In this document: piece after piece, positions 34,843 to 43,890 of the stretch
Numbering within the stretch: position 1 is the stretch's first letter
Layout of the letters: the number at the start of each line of letters is the position of its first letter
NCBI GenBank assembly: GCA_900544075.1
Contig: UQTJ01000011.1
Coordinates: 1-64,000 of the forward strand
From: an uncultured Bacteroides sp.
Lineage (GTDB): Bacteria > Bacteroidota > Bacteroidia > Bacteroidales > Bacteroidaceae
Direction of reading: 5' to 3'
Length of the DNA stretch: 64,000 bases
Program-made: the position numbers and the translations under genes
The notes under the pieces: generated by a model
Told to the model about the DNA's origin: nothing
Database searches by the model: none
What the model saw: only the letters and a program-made list of their open reading frames with translations

Positions 34843-37041
34843 ATGAGGTGTATGTTCAAATATCTGAGAATTGAATTGACGCATCTGCTTTTGCTTATTG
34901 TCTGCATGATGCCTTTTATTGGGAAATCGGAGAATATAATCTCGCTGTTTCCCAAGGACCGTGTTGTTCCCGACTCGATTCTCGGCAAGGTCTATTCGTC
35001 TGCATCCATATACTCCAACGAGGTGAAGGGTTTTAAGGCAAATCTTTATCTGAAGGGTGTCGTGACGGTGCATCACAGGAACAGGATAATAAAGTACATA
35101 CCGTCGATGTTCAAGCTCGAGGATAGTATAAGCAATTATATGCACGAATCCATCAGTGAACTTCAATATACGGCTCCGTCCATTTACGACAGAAAGATTA
35201 AGGCTATGGTATCGACCTTCAAGAGCCAGAAGGGGCGTGTGTTCGATATTATGGACTATATGAAGTTCAATATCTATTCATCGTCGCTGATGGGGGACAA
35301 GGTGATGTCGCCGCTTAACAGCCAGTCGAAGATACATTATAAATATATACTAGACAGCTGGACGGTGATAGACAACAAAAACTGTTACAAGATACGTGTG
35401 CAACCAAAGTACAAGAGTACTAAGTTGGTGGAAGGATATATATGGCTGTATGCCGACGACTGGTCTGTATATAGTTTCGATTTCAGCGGAGAGTATGACC
35501 TTGTTGACTTCAGGATTAAGGCATTCATGGGCAATACGCCTCAGACGAAATATCTTCCGTGTTATATGGATATTGACATCCATTTCAGATTTCTGAAGAA
35601 CCATCTGCAGATGCAGTATTCCGGTTGGATGGATTATACGGAAGTGAAATTTGCCGAACAAGGAGAGGTTATGCGACTTAAAAAGGACAGAAACAAGTAT
35701 AATCTGTCAAGCTCATACACTCTGACGTGTGACACCAGCCGGCTTGTTACGGACATAGACTCGTTTTCAAGAATGAGGCCTTTCCCTCTTACGGATGAAG
35801 AGGAACTTATGTACAAGGACAAGATTGAGCGCAGGACTGAGAGCAGGCAGAAGCAGATACAGGATTCTATTGACAATCTGAATAAGCCTAAAAGTCAGGT
35901 ATTTCTCGGACAGGTGGGTGATGCGCTTATCAATTCCTATGATATCGACCTTCCGAAAGTAGGTAGTATCAACTGTTCGCCTATCATAAACCCGTTGCTC
36001 CTCAGCTACAGTCACCGCAACGGTATATCTTACAGACAATCTTACAAATATAACAACCTGTTCTACGACGGACGACTTTTGAGGATAGCTCCGCAGATAG
36101 GTTTCAACTTTACGAAGAAGGAGCTGTATGCAAAGGTCGATGCCGAGTATGTCTATAATCCGCGTAAGCATGGGGCGGTGGAGCTGCATGTGGGAAACGG
36201 TAACAGAATCTACAGTAGTGTGGTGCTCGACCAGCTTAAGGCTATGCCTGACAGTACTTTCTCGTTCGACGGTCTTGACCTGGATTACTTCAAGGATATC
36301 TATGTAAACCTTTCGCACAATATAGAGATAGTGAACGGGCTCAGCTTGTGGACCGGTCTGTCCATGCACTGGAGATACACGAAAAGTACTCCCGAACTTG
36401 ATGCAAGAGTACGTTCGCGGTATAACAGTTTTGCGCCGCGCTTGCGTGTGGAATGGACTCCGGGAATGTATTACTATATGAACGGCAACAGAAAGGTGAA
36501 CGTAGGCTCGTATTACCCGACCTTTATAGCCGATTATGAAAGGGGAATCCGTGTGTTCAAGAGTTCGGGCGAGTATGAAAGACTGGAACTTTCGGCAGAG
36601 CAGGTTATAAAGGTAAGGAATATACACCACATAGCCTATCACATAGGGTGCGGTTTCTTCCTCAATCAGGAGGATATGTACTTTGTGGATTATGTAAACT
36701 TCTCGAACAGAAATCTTCCGCAGGGATGGAATGACGATATCGGGGGAACTTTCCAGATGCTGGACAGCAGATGGTACAATGCTTCGAGCCATTATGTGCG
36801 CGGAAATATGACTTATGAGTCGCCGTTCATATTGTTGTACCCTGTCAGCAAGCTTCTTTCCTTCATTCAGAAGGAAAGAATATATGCAGGTATATTGTTT
36901 ATGCCTCACCTTAACCCTTATTTTGAGGTAGGATATGGTATCGGAACCCATATCTTCGATGCCGGCATCTTCGTAGGTAACGAGCGTGGCAAGTTTACTT
37001 CGATAGGTTGCAAGTTTACATTCGAGCTGTTCAATAAATAG
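34843..37041 (+). CDS. DUF5686 family outer-membrane protein
   Basis: The 732-residue protein opens with a hydrophobic signal (LTHLLLLIVCMMPFIGKS). The N-terminal half (about 40-270) has the DUF5686 pattern, for example EVKGFKANLYLKG, YIWLYADDWSVYSFDFSGEY and LPCYMDIDIHFRFLKNHLQMQ. The C-terminal half is rich in alternating strands and aromatics and ends in EVGYGIGTHIFDAGIFVGNE and CKFTFELF, as in outer-membrane barrels. The carboxypeptidase-like regulatory domain often found before DUF5686 appears to be missing. I place the start at 34843 (or the ATG at 34852), because the -7 element lies between 34822 and these codons. Function of the family is unknown. Confidence 0.85.
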   Translation: MRCMFKYLRIELTHLLLLIVCMMPFIGKSENIISLFPKDRVVPDSILGKVYSSASIYSNEVKGFKANLYLKGVVTVHHRNRIIKYIPSMFKLEDSISNYMHESISELQYTAPSIYDRKIKAMVSTFKSQKGRVFDIMDYMKFNIYSSSLMGDKVMSPLNSQSKIHYKYILDSWTVIDNKNCYKIRVQPKYKSTKLVEGYIWLYADDWSVYSFDFSGEYDLVDFRIKAFMGNTPQTKYLPCYMDIDIHFRFLKNHLQMQYSGWMDYTEVKFAEQGEVMRLKKDRNKYNLSSSYTLTCDTSRLVTDIDSFSRMRPFPLTDEEELMYKDKIERRTESRQKQIQDSIDNLNKPKSQVFLGQVGDALINSYDIDLPKVGSINCSPIINPLLLSYSHRNGISYRQSYKYNNLFYDGRLLRIAPQIGFNFTKKELYAKVDAEYVYNPRKHGAVELHVGNGNRIYSSVVLDQLKAMPDSTFSFDGLDLDYFKDIYVNLSHNIEIVNGLSLWTGLSMHWRYTKSTPELDARVRSRYNSFAPRLRVEWTPGMYYYMNGNRKVNVGSYYPTFIADYERGIRVFKSSGEYERLELSAEQVIKVRNIHHIAYHIGCGFFLNQEDMYFVDYVNFSNRNLPQGWNDDIGGTFQMLDSRWYNASSHYVRGNMTYESPFILLYPVSKLLSFIQKERIYAGILFMPHLNPYFEVGYGIGTHIFDAGIFVGNERGKFTSIGCKFTFELFNK

Positions 37042-37062
37042 AACAGTATGATTGCCGTGCTG

Positions 37063-38223
37063 TCATTTGCGCATATAGTCACTCTTGTTGCGGGTGATAT
37101 ATCCGGTTTTCAGACTCAGGCTGTAGAGCGGTCTTAGCAAATCGTAGATGAAAAGGAATGCAGAAACTTTCTCTCCCATGGCTTTTGCGGTCTTGCAGTA
37201 AACAGTCATTGCTACAATGGTTCTTATTATCCATGCAGCGCACACACTTGCCGTGAATATCCATTCCCTGCATACTATGCCGATGCACAACGATGTTATG
37301 ACGGAAATATTGAAAAGCATGGCCGACCATGTCTCTATGCTGTTGGAGAGTCTTGCCGTTCCTTTATAACGGCTTCCTGTTACCTCGTAGCTTATTTTAT
37401 CGTCTTTCCAGATTTTCTTGTATTTAGGTGCCGGCATACGCATTATGCTGTCCGGGCAGGCACAGACTTTAGTATTGTTCCTGTCTGCAATCTCGTTTAT
37501 GAACAAATCGTCATCTCCTCTTGAAAGGGTAAGCTGGTTGTAGAAACCTTTATGCTTTAGGTATATATCCTTGCGGTATGCCATATTTCTGCCTATTCCC
37601 ATATATGGATTTCCGCCGATAGCTTTCCCTAAAAATCTCATTGACACGATGAGCATGTCCGAGATGATTCTTTTAAGGAAGAAGCCTTTGCCGCCGTAGT
37701 AATTGCAGTACCCCAATACGATGTCCGTTCCCGGTACGAAGTTTCTTGCCATGCTTCTCAGCCAGTTTTTGCTTACAGGATTGCAGTACGGTTCGGTCAC
37801 TACTATCCAGTCATATTTGCTGGCTTTTATTCCCATGGCTATTCCGAGTTTCTTCCGGCTTACATATCTGGCGGATTTCGGTATAAACGTGCGGTAGAGG
37901 TGCGGATACTGGCTGCACAGAATCTTCAGAATGTCTTCGTCCTCGCCTGCCGATTCGTCATTTACCACTATCACCTCGTACTCCGGATAGTCCTGTTCGA
38001 GTATGGAAGGCAGGTTTTCCTTGAGCATACTTGCAGAATCTTTTGTCACCATTATTACGGAGAGTGGGGGACAGTTGGTGTTCTCGGGTAGTTTGTCCTG
38101 TTGTCTGTTGCTCCTGAACAGTCTGCTGTAAGGAACGAGAAAATAATATAACTGCACTAAAAACAGAAGTCCGCAGAATGACTGCATGATTAGTATAACT
38201 GAGTTGTAGTCTATGTGTGTCAT
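37063..38223 (-). CDS. family 2 glycosyltransferase, membrane-anchored
   Basis: The 386-residue protein has an N-terminal transmembrane helix (about 8-28), a GT-A domain beginning PLSVIMVTKDSASMLKENLP, with VIVVNDESAGEDEDI and the acidic motif SRGDDDLFINEIAD, and two or three C-terminal helices. GT2 enzymes of this form transfer a sugar from a nucleotide donor to lipid or polysaccharide acceptors at the inner membrane. There is no polysaccharide cluster around it, so the acceptor is unknown. It converges on the DUF5686 gene with only 21 bases between stops. Confidence 0.9.
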   Translation of the reverse strand: MTHIDYNSVILIMQSFCGLLFLVQLYYFLVPYSRLFRSNRQQDKLPENTNCPPLSVIMVTKDSASMLKENLPSILEQDYPEYEVIVVNDESAGEDEDILKILCSQYPHLYRTFIPKSARYVSRKKLGIAMGIKASKYDWIVVTEPYCNPVSKNWLRSMARNFVPGTDIVLGYCNYYGGKGFFLKRIISDMLIVSMRFLGKAIGGNPYMGIGRNMAYRKDIYLKHKGFYNQLTLSRGDDDLFINEIADRNNTKVCACPDSIMRMPAPKYKKIWKDDKISYEVTGSRYKGTARLSNSIETWSAMLFNISVITSLCIGIVCREWIFTASVCAAWIIRTIVAMTVYCKTAKAMGEKVSAFLFIYDLLRPLYSLSLKTGYITRNKSDYMRK

Positions 38224-38252
38224 GTTTCTATTAGGTTTTCTGAAAAATCATG

Positions 38253-38260
38253 CAAAAGTA
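38253..38260 (-). promoter_or_regulatory. -7 element for the glycosyltransferase gene
   Basis: TACTTTTG on the minus strand is a full TAnnTTTG match, 29 bases before the ATG. Confidence 0.6.
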
Positions 38261-38280
38261 GTTCAAAAAATTCAGAAAAA

Positions 38281-38322
38281 AGGCTCCTCCGATGGTTTTA
38301 TTTTTTTACCATGAAGGAGCCT
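38281..38322 (-). terminator. terminator after lysA
   Basis: AGGCTCCT (38281-38288) pairs with AGGAGCCT (38315-38322), with an inner ATGGT/ACCAT stem, next to A/T-rich sequence, 24 bases past the lysA stop. Confidence 0.7.
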
Positions 38323-38345
38323 GTTGATGTGTGTGTTTTGTTTCT

Positions 38346-39506
38346 TTAAATAAGTTCGTCGGAAGTATATCCTTGAGGTAAAGTTCTGCAGTTGTATGCA
38401 GAAGCCATTATCTCACCGTATGCTCCGGCTGAACGGAGTGCTATCAGGTCGCCTCTCTTAGTCTTGTTCAGGTCGATAGCTTTTCCGAAAACGTCGGATG
38501 ATTCGCAGATAGGACCTACCACGTCGTATGCCTCTACAGCTTCGTCCGATGTGATGTTTTCTATCTTGTGGTATGCCTGATAGAGTGCAGGACGGATAAG
38601 GTCTGTCATACCTGCATCAACGATGGCAAACTGCTTGTTTGTTCCCTGTTTAACGTATGTCACCTTTGTTATAAGACTACCGCACTGTCCTACTACTGCA
38701 CGTCCCAATTCGAAATGTAGTGTCTGCTGCGGACGAAGACGCAGATGCTTGTGATATGTCTTGAAGTACTCAGCAAAATCAGGTATCGGCTGACGGTTAG
38801 GGTGAGCATAGTCTATACCGAGTCCGCCGCCTACATTGATGTGTTCTACTATAATCTGGCGTGCAAACAGCTTTTCCTGCAGTTCGTTTACTCTGTTGCA
38901 GAGAGCAACGAAGTCGCCCATATCAAGAATCTGAGAACCTATATGGAAATGAAGTCCTACGAACTTCACATTATTCATCTCCAGTGCACGGTCGATTACA
39001 TAGTCCATATCGTTCATGCTGATACCGAACTTGTTTTCTGCCAGACCGGTTGTGATATTGGCATGTGTATGTGCGCCCACATCAGGATTGATACGGAAAG
39101 CCACTCTTGCAATCTTGCCTTTTGCTGCAGCAAGCTCGTTGATTATTTCAAGTTCCGGAACAGATTCTACATTAAAACAGAAAATGTCATAGTCCAGTCC
39201 GAGGTTTATCTCCCAGTCTGTCTTACCGACTCCGGCATATACAATCTTGCTTGGGGGAAATCCTGCTTTGATGGCCGCCTTGATTTCACCGCCGCTCACA
39301 CAGTCGGCTCCGAGTCCGCTTTCGCGTATAATGCTAAGTATTTTTGGATTGGCATTAGCCTTAACTGCATAGTGAACGCAGAACTTGTTGTATTTGCCAC
39401 TCTCATTCTTTATTGTCTGGAGAGTTTCGCGAAGCAGGTTTGCATCATAATAGTAGAATGGTGTTTCCATTTCGCGGAATTTTCCTATAGGGAATGTACC
39501 TTTCAT
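38346..39506 (-). CDS. lysA: diaminopimelate decarboxylase
   Basis: The 386-residue enzyme is an alanine-racemase-fold PLP decarboxylase: PLP lysine K49 in HYAVKANANP, GLHFHIGSQI, NVGGGLGIDYAH (phosphate-binding glycines), and CESSDVF from the partner active site. It converts meso-diaminopimelate to lysine in the cytoplasm. It follows the aspartokinase gene on the same strand, so first and last steps of the lysine branch are adjacent. A strong hairpin lies between the two genes. Confidence 0.95.
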   Translation of the reverse strand: MKGTFPIGKFREMETPFYYYDANLLRETLQTIKNESGKYNKFCVHYAVKANANPKILSIIRESGLGADCVSGGEIKAAIKAGFPPSKIVYAGVGKTDWEINLGLDYDIFCFNVESVPELEIINELAAAKGKIARVAFRINPDVGAHTHANITTGLAENKFGISMNDMDYVIDRALEMNNVKFVGLHFHIGSQILDMGDFVALCNRVNELQEKLFARQIIVEHINVGGGLGIDYAHPNRQPIPDFAEYFKTYHKHLRLRPQQTLHFELGRAVVGQCGSLITKVTYVKQGTNKQFAIVDAGMTDLIRPALYQAYHKIENITSDEAVEAYDVVGPICESSDVFGKAIDLNKTKRGDLIALRSAGAYGEIMASAYNCRTLPQGYTSDELI

Positions 39507-39552
39507 AAAATGTTCTGTTTTTTGAAGTTCGTTTGTAGCTATTATCTTTATG

Positions 39553-39599
39553 AAAAAAGCGAATGGTCTGGATATTTTTATCCACAGCCATTCGCTTTT
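39553..39599 (-). terminator. hairpin between aspartokinase and lysA
   Basis: AAAAGCGAATGG on the left pairs with CCATTCGCTTTT on the right, extended by a bulged inner stem. On the minus strand it follows the aspartokinase stop and precedes lysA, so it is a terminator that may reduce read-through into lysA. Confidence 0.7.
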
Positions 39600-39612
39600 A
39601 TATTATAGATGT

Positions 39613-40932
39613 TTATTTGTTATTGAATAAAACATCGCTCAGAGACTGCAGTGCGCGTTTCTTGTCTTCTTCACGGATAAGGAAAGAAATGTTGTAGTTG
39701 CTTCCTCCGTATGAAATCATACGAACAGGAACTTCTTTCATAGCCTGAAGAGCTCTTGATTCGAAACCTACGTTTTCCCATTCCAAATCACCTACTACGC
39801 ATACGATACACATATCCTGGTCTACAGTAACTGTACCGTATTTCTTCAGGTCGTCTACTATCTCATTGAGGTGCTTGGTGTTGTCGATTGACATCGATAC
39901 GCCAACTTCTGAAGTACAAACCATGTCGATAGCAGTCTGGTAGCTTTCGAATATTTCGAATACCTTGCGGAGGAATCCGTGAGTAAGCAGCATACGGCTT
40001 GACTTAATCTTGATAGCAGTGATATTGTCCTTAGCTGCTACAGCCTTGATTTTGCCTTTCTCTGTTTCGTTAGAAATAAGAGTACCAGGTGCGCTTGGCT
40101 CCATAGTGTTGAGCAGTCTTACAGGGATGTTTGCATATTTGGCAGGCTGCACACATGTAGGGTGAAGAATCTTCGCACCGAAATAAGCCAGTTCTGCAGC
40201 TTCTTCGAAGTGTAACTGACGTACCGGAGAAGTCTTCTCAACGATACGAGGGTCGTTGTCATGCATACCGTCGATGTCTGTCCAAATCTGGATTTCAGAA
40301 GCGTTGACAGCAGCACCGATAAGAGATGCTGTATAGTCGCTACCACCTCTCTGCAGGTTGTCGATTTCGCCGTAAGCGTTGCGGCAGATATATCCCTGAG
40401 TGATATAGATTTCGTATCCCGGATTAGCTTCAAGCTGAAGGGCCAATTTCTCACGGATATAAGTCAGGTCAGGTTCGCTGTTCTTGTCTGTACGCATATA
40501 TTCCAGTGCAGGGAGAAGAACTGCGTTGATACCTTGTTCGCAAAGGTAGTTTGTCACCATGTTTGTAGAAATGATTTCTCCCTGTGCAAGGATAACCTTT
40601 TCTTCGAACAAAGTGAAAATGTCTTTTGTATATGAACGGATATAGTCAAATACTGACTTTACGAACTCCAATGTCTTCTGTTTATATTCTTCAGTAGAAT
40701 AAAGTTCATCGATATGCTGTTTATACTTTGATTCCAGCTTGTTGATGATTTCATTCGCACCTTCAGGATTTTTCTTGTACAGATAATCCGAAATTTCAAC
40801 TAATGTGTTAGTTGTACCCGACATTGCGGAGAGTACTACTATTTTCTGCTCACCGTCAGAAATCAATTTGGCAACATCTTTCATTCTCTGAGCAGAGCCT
40901 ACTGATGTTCCTCCAAACTTTAAAACCTTCAT
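39613..40932 (-). CDS. lysC: aspartate kinase (monofunctional)
   Basis: The 439-residue enzyme begins MKVLKFGGTSVG, the amino-acid-kinase motif, with the aspartate-binding QRGGSDYTASLIGA and WTDIDGMHDNDPR. A C-terminal pair of ACT domains (about 300-439, e.g. IDMVCTSEVGVSMSID) gives allosteric control by end-product amino acids. It phosphorylates aspartate, the entry to lysine, threonine and methionine. No homoserine dehydrogenase domain is attached. It has its own promoter and is separated from lysA by a hairpin. Confidence 0.95.
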   Translation of the reverse strand: MKVLKFGGTSVGSAQRMKDVAKLISDGEQKIVVLSAMSGTTNTLVEISDYLYKKNPEGANEIINKLESKYKQHIDELYSTEEYKQKTLEFVKSVFDYIRSYTKDIFTLFEEKVILAQGEIISTNMVTNYLCEQGINAVLLPALEYMRTDKNSEPDLTYIREKLALQLEANPGYEIYITQGYICRNAYGEIDNLQRGGSDYTASLIGAAVNASEIQIWTDIDGMHDNDPRIVEKTSPVRQLHFEEAAELAYFGAKILHPTCVQPAKYANIPVRLLNTMEPSAPGTLISNETEKGKIKAVAAKDNITAIKIKSSRMLLTHGFLRKVFEIFESYQTAIDMVCTSEVGVSMSIDNTKHLNEIVDDLKKYGTVTVDQDMCIVCVVGDLEWENVGFESRALQAMKEVPVRMISYGGSNYNISFLIREEDKKRALQSLSDVLFNNK

Positions 40933-40980
40933 TTTACGTTTCGAATTTTAATGGATTGTTAATAATTAAATATCAGAATG

Positions 40981-40988
40981 CAAATTTA
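40981..40988 (-). promoter_or_regulatory. -7 element for the aspartokinase gene
   Basis: TAAATTTG on the minus strand matches TAnnTTTG, 48 bases before the ATG. Confidence 0.6.
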
Positions 40989-41047
40989 GCAATAATAATC
41001 AATTCCTATTTGTTTTTATGCCATTTTTACGCTCCTGTTTGTTTTTT

Positions 41048-41728
41048 TTATGAATTTTGCTGCTCTTCTAACTTGTGTGACTCGCATTTGTACACTTTGC
41101 CGGGGTATTCAGAGAGCAAATTCATGTTATGTGTGGTCATAATTATGGCAGAGCCTTGCGAACAGATTTCTCTTAGAAGTTCCACTATGCGGTGGCCTGT
41201 TTCTACGTCGAGATTTCCGGTAGGCTCATCGGCCAATATCAGTTCCGGCTTGTTCAGGATAGCTCTTGCAATTACTATACGCTGCTGTTCGCCCCCTGAC
41301 AGTTCGTTAGGCATCTTGTAGCCTTTAGTGTCCATTCCTACCTGGGCCAGTACTTCGGATATTCTTGTCTGAATATCGTTGTTGTTCTTCCACCCTGTAG
41401 CTTTAAGGACAAACTCAAGGTTTTCTTTTACCGTACGGTCTGTAAGAAGCTGAAAGTCCTGAAATACAATACCTATCCTTCTCCTTAATGCAGGGATATG
41501 CTTTCTCTTGATGGTTTTCATATCATATCCCAACACTGTTGCGTTACCGTCCTTTATGTCAAGTTCGCCGTAGATTGATTTCAGAAATGTAGATTTTCCG
41601 CTGCCCACCTTACCTATAAGATAGACAAACTCGCCGGGATTGATGCTGAAGTTAATACCCTCAAGAACTTCCTGTTCCTGCTGCCAGATGCTTACATTAT
41701 TGTATGATATAAGTGCTTCTTCGCTCAT
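41048..41728 (-). CDS. ftsE: FtsE-like ABC ATP-binding protein
   Basis: The 226-residue ATPase has Walker A GKVGSGKST at 39-47, Q-loop IVFQDFQLL, signature LSGGEQQRI and Walker B LILADEPTGNLD. The sequence, length and DFQLL phrase fit FtsE, the ATPase that with FtsX couples cell division to peptidoglycan hydrolysis at the septum. No ftsX is adjacent; it would have to be encoded elsewhere. It starts three bases after hisIE, so it is translated from the end of the histidine operon, a link without an obvious pathway reason. Confidence 0.88.
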   Translation of the reverse strand: MSEEALISYNNVSIWQQEQEVLEGINFSINPGEFVYLIGKVGSGKSTFLKSIYGELDIKDGNATVLGYDMKTIKRKHIPALRRRIGIVFQDFQLLTDRTVKENLEFVLKATGWKNNNDIQTRISEVLAQVGMDTKGYKMPNELSGGEQQRIVIARAILNKPELILADEPTGNLDVETGHRIVELLREICSQGSAIIMTTHNMNLLSEYPGKVYKCESHKLEEQQNS

Positions 41729-41731
41729 CGA

Positions 41732-42343
41732 TTAATGTTTTTTCCAGGTTTCACTGTGGCGTTCCTTCAGTTCTCTTGCCAAATCTTCAATGCGGTAACC
41801 TTTTGAAGTAAGCAAGACTATAAGATGATAGATAAGGTCGGCTCCCTCATAAATCAGTCTTTCGTCAGTACCGTTGCAAGCCTCGATTATTGTTTCAACG
41901 GCTTCTTCGCCTACTTTCTGCGCCATTTTATTGACACCGGACTTAAACAGGCTTGTAGTGTATGATTTTTCCGGCATTTCTTCGTGGCGCTTGTCGATAA
42001 AATCCTGAAGTTCTTTAAGGAACATGATATCCTGTTCGTTCTTTTCGCCCCAGCAAGTGTCTGTACCAAGGTGGCACACAGGACCTACAGGGTTTACCAT
42101 AATAAGAAGTGTGTCGTTGTCGCAATCGGCCTTTATCGAAACAACATTCAGAAAGTTACCGCTTTCTTCGCCTTTAGTCCATAGTCTGTTTTTGGTGCGG
42201 CTGAAGAAAGTTACTTTGCCTGTTTCAACGGTTTTCTGATATGCTTCTTCATTCATAAAGCCTAACATGAGCACTTTCTGAGTGTAGTTGTCCTGTATGA
42301 TGGCCGGAACGAGTCCGTTCATTTTGTCAAAATTCAATTCCAT
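41732..42343 (-). CDS. hisIE: bifunctional phosphoribosyl-AMP cyclohydrolase/phosphoribosyl-ATP pyrophosphatase
   Basis: The 203-residue protein joins HisI (residues 1 to about 100: RLWTKGEESGNFLNV, KADCDNDTLLI, VCHLGTDTCWGE metal sites) to HisE (about 110-203: VGEEAVETIIEACNG and EGADLIYHLIVLL). It performs histidine steps two and three in the cytoplasm. It is preceded by hisF by 38 bases and followed by the ftsE-like gene by three. Confidence 0.96.
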   Translation of the reverse strand: MELNFDKMNGLVPAIIQDNYTQKVLMLGFMNEEAYQKTVETGKVTFFSRTKNRLWTKGEESGNFLNVVSIKADCDNDTLLIMVNPVGPVCHLGTDTCWGEKNEQDIMFLKELQDFIDKRHEEMPEKSYTTSLFKSGVNKMAQKVGEEAVETIIEACNGTDERLIYEGADLIYHLIVLLTSKGYRIEDLARELKERHSETWKKH

Positions 42344-42381
42344 AATTTATAATAGTTTTTGGTTAATATGTATAAGTGTAT

Positions 42382-43137
42382 TTAAAGTCTGACTGATATG
42401 CCTTCTTCATGAAGATACTCTTTCAGTTTCATTATAGGTATCTCTCCGAAATGGAAAACACTTGCCGCAAGTGCCGCATCGGCTTTCCCTAAAGTAAAGG
42501 CATCCTTGAAATGTTCCATCTTTCCGGCTCCTCCTGATGCTATAACGGGGATGTCGAGCGTGTCACTCAGATGTGCCAAAGCTTCGTTTGCGTATCCGGT
42601 CTTCACACCGTCGTGGTCCATACTTGTGAACAGTATTTCTCCTGCACCTCGTTCGTTCACTTCCTTTGCCCATTCGTAGAGATATCTGTCTGTTTCCACT
42701 CTTCCTCCGTTCAGATAGCATTTCCATCCGGAGGCAGTGCTGCGGGCATCGATAGCCACCACACATACCTGTGAGCCGAAATGTTTGGCTATATCATCTA
42801 CAAGCTTCGGATTTCTTATGGCAGACGAGTTTATGGAAACCTTGTCGGCTCCGGCGTTCAACAGTCTGTCTACATCGCTCAGCTCATTGATTCCTCCTCC
42901 AACGGTGAAAGGGATGTTTATATGGGCTGCAATCCGTTTCACAAGGTCTGTGAATGTCTTTCTTCCTTCATGGCTCGCTGTGATGTCAAGATACACAAGC
43001 TCATCTGCTCCCTGTTCGCTATAGGCTTTCCCTAATTCCACCGGGTCGCCGGCCTGACGAAGATTGACGAAGTTCGTACCTTTCACGGTCTGTCCGTCCT
43101 TTATGTCAAGGCATGGTATAATTCTTTTTGCAAGCAT
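42382..43137 (-). CDS. hisF: imidazole glycerol phosphate synthase cyclase subunit
   Basis: This 251-residue TIM barrel has the catalytic D11 in RIIPCLDIKDG, the second aspartate in VVAIDARSTASG, and phosphate loops VGGGINE and IASGGAGKMEHF. It takes ammonia from HisH and closes the imidazole ring, releasing IGP and AICAR. It begins two bases after hisA, in order with its partners. Confidence 0.97.
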   Translation of the reverse strand: MLAKRIIPCLDIKDGQTVKGTNFVNLRQAGDPVELGKAYSEQGADELVYLDITASHEGRKTFTDLVKRIAAHINIPFTVGGGINELSDVDRLLNAGADKVSINSSAIRNPKLVDDIAKHFGSQVCVVAIDARSTASGWKCYLNGGRVETDRYLYEWAKEVNERGAGEILFTSMDHDGVKTGYANEALAHLSDTLDIPVIASGGAGKMEHFKDAFTLGKADAALAASVFHFGEIPIMKLKEYLHEEGISVRL

Positions 43138-43139
43138 AT

Positions 43140-43877
43140 TCAGTCCTGTTTGTCAGAGTTTGATAAATCGGCCAAATCTTTGAGTCTGATTTTGCCTTCA
43201 TAAATGGCTTTCCCGAAGACTACGGCAGGAATGCCCGCCTCGTCAAGTCTGTAAATATCATCCAGACAGCTTACTCCTCCGCTGGCTATAAGGTGCATTT
43301 TGGGGTGGTTGGCCATTATGCTTTTATAGAGTTCTATGGAAGGACCTTCCATCATTCCGTCCTTGCTTATATCGGTACAGAGGACTTTTGATACTCCTTT
43401 TGATGCGTATTCTTTCAGGAAATCTTCAAGCATTATGTCGCTTTCTTCCTTCCATCCGTTAATGGCGATTTTGCCGTCCTTTACGTCGGCTCCCAAGATA
43501 ATCTTTTCATGGCCGTATCTGTTCAGCCATTTCCCGAACAGTTCCGGCTTCTTTACAGCAATGCTGCCTACGGTGACCATCTGTGCTCCATTGTCGAAAG
43601 CTATAATAAGGTCTTCATCCGATTTTATTCCTCCACCGAAATCAATTATAAGAGAAGTCCTTCCGGCTAACTGCTCCAGAATCCTGTAGTTGACAATATG
43701 ATTTGATTTCGCACCGTCGAGGTCCACCACATGCAATCGTCTTATGCCGTATGCTTCAAATTCTTTAGCTACCTCAACCGGATTTTCATTATATATTTTC
43801 TTTGAGTCGTAGTCACCTTTTGAAAGACGGACACATTTCCCGTCTATTATATCTATGGCTGGAATTATTTCTATCAT
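43140..43877 (-). CDS. hisA: phosphoribosylformimino-5-aminoimidazole carboxamide ribotide isomerase
   Basis: The 245-residue TIM barrel has catalytic D9 in IIPAIDIIDGKCVRL, IIDFGGGIKSDEDL, the second acid region GADVKDGKIAI, CTDISKDGMMEGP and IASGGVSCLDD. It performs the Amadori isomerisation before HisHF. hisH ends 13 bases upstream and hisF starts two bases downstream. Confidence 0.96.
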   Translation of the reverse strand: MIEIIPAIDIIDGKCVRLSKGDYDSKKIYNENPVEVAKEFEAYGIRRLHVVDLDGAKSNHIVNYRILEQLAGRTSLIIDFGGGIKSDEDLIIAFDNGAQMVTVGSIAVKKPELFGKWLNRYGHEKIILGADVKDGKIAINGWKEESDIMLEDFLKEYASKGVSKVLCTDISKDGMMEGPSIELYKSIMANHPKMHLIASGGVSCLDDIYRLDEAGIPAVVFGKAIYEGKIRLKDLADLSNSDKQD

Positions 43878-43890
43878 AATAAAATATGTT

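Noticed and set aside
35767..36951. 394-codon minus-strand ORF inside the DUF5686 gene
   Set aside because: Shadow of the real gene: the plus strand has signal peptide, family motifs and promoter, and the antisense product has no recognisable domain.
38745..39608. 287-codon plus-strand ORF opposite lysA
   Set aside because: Lies antisense to a clear diaminopimelate decarboxylase; Cys/Tyr/His-rich noise typical of a complementary frame.
39507..39612. Lysine riboswitch between aspartokinase and lysA
   Set aside because: The gap is 106 bases with one simple hairpin; an L-box needs a much larger five-helix fold.
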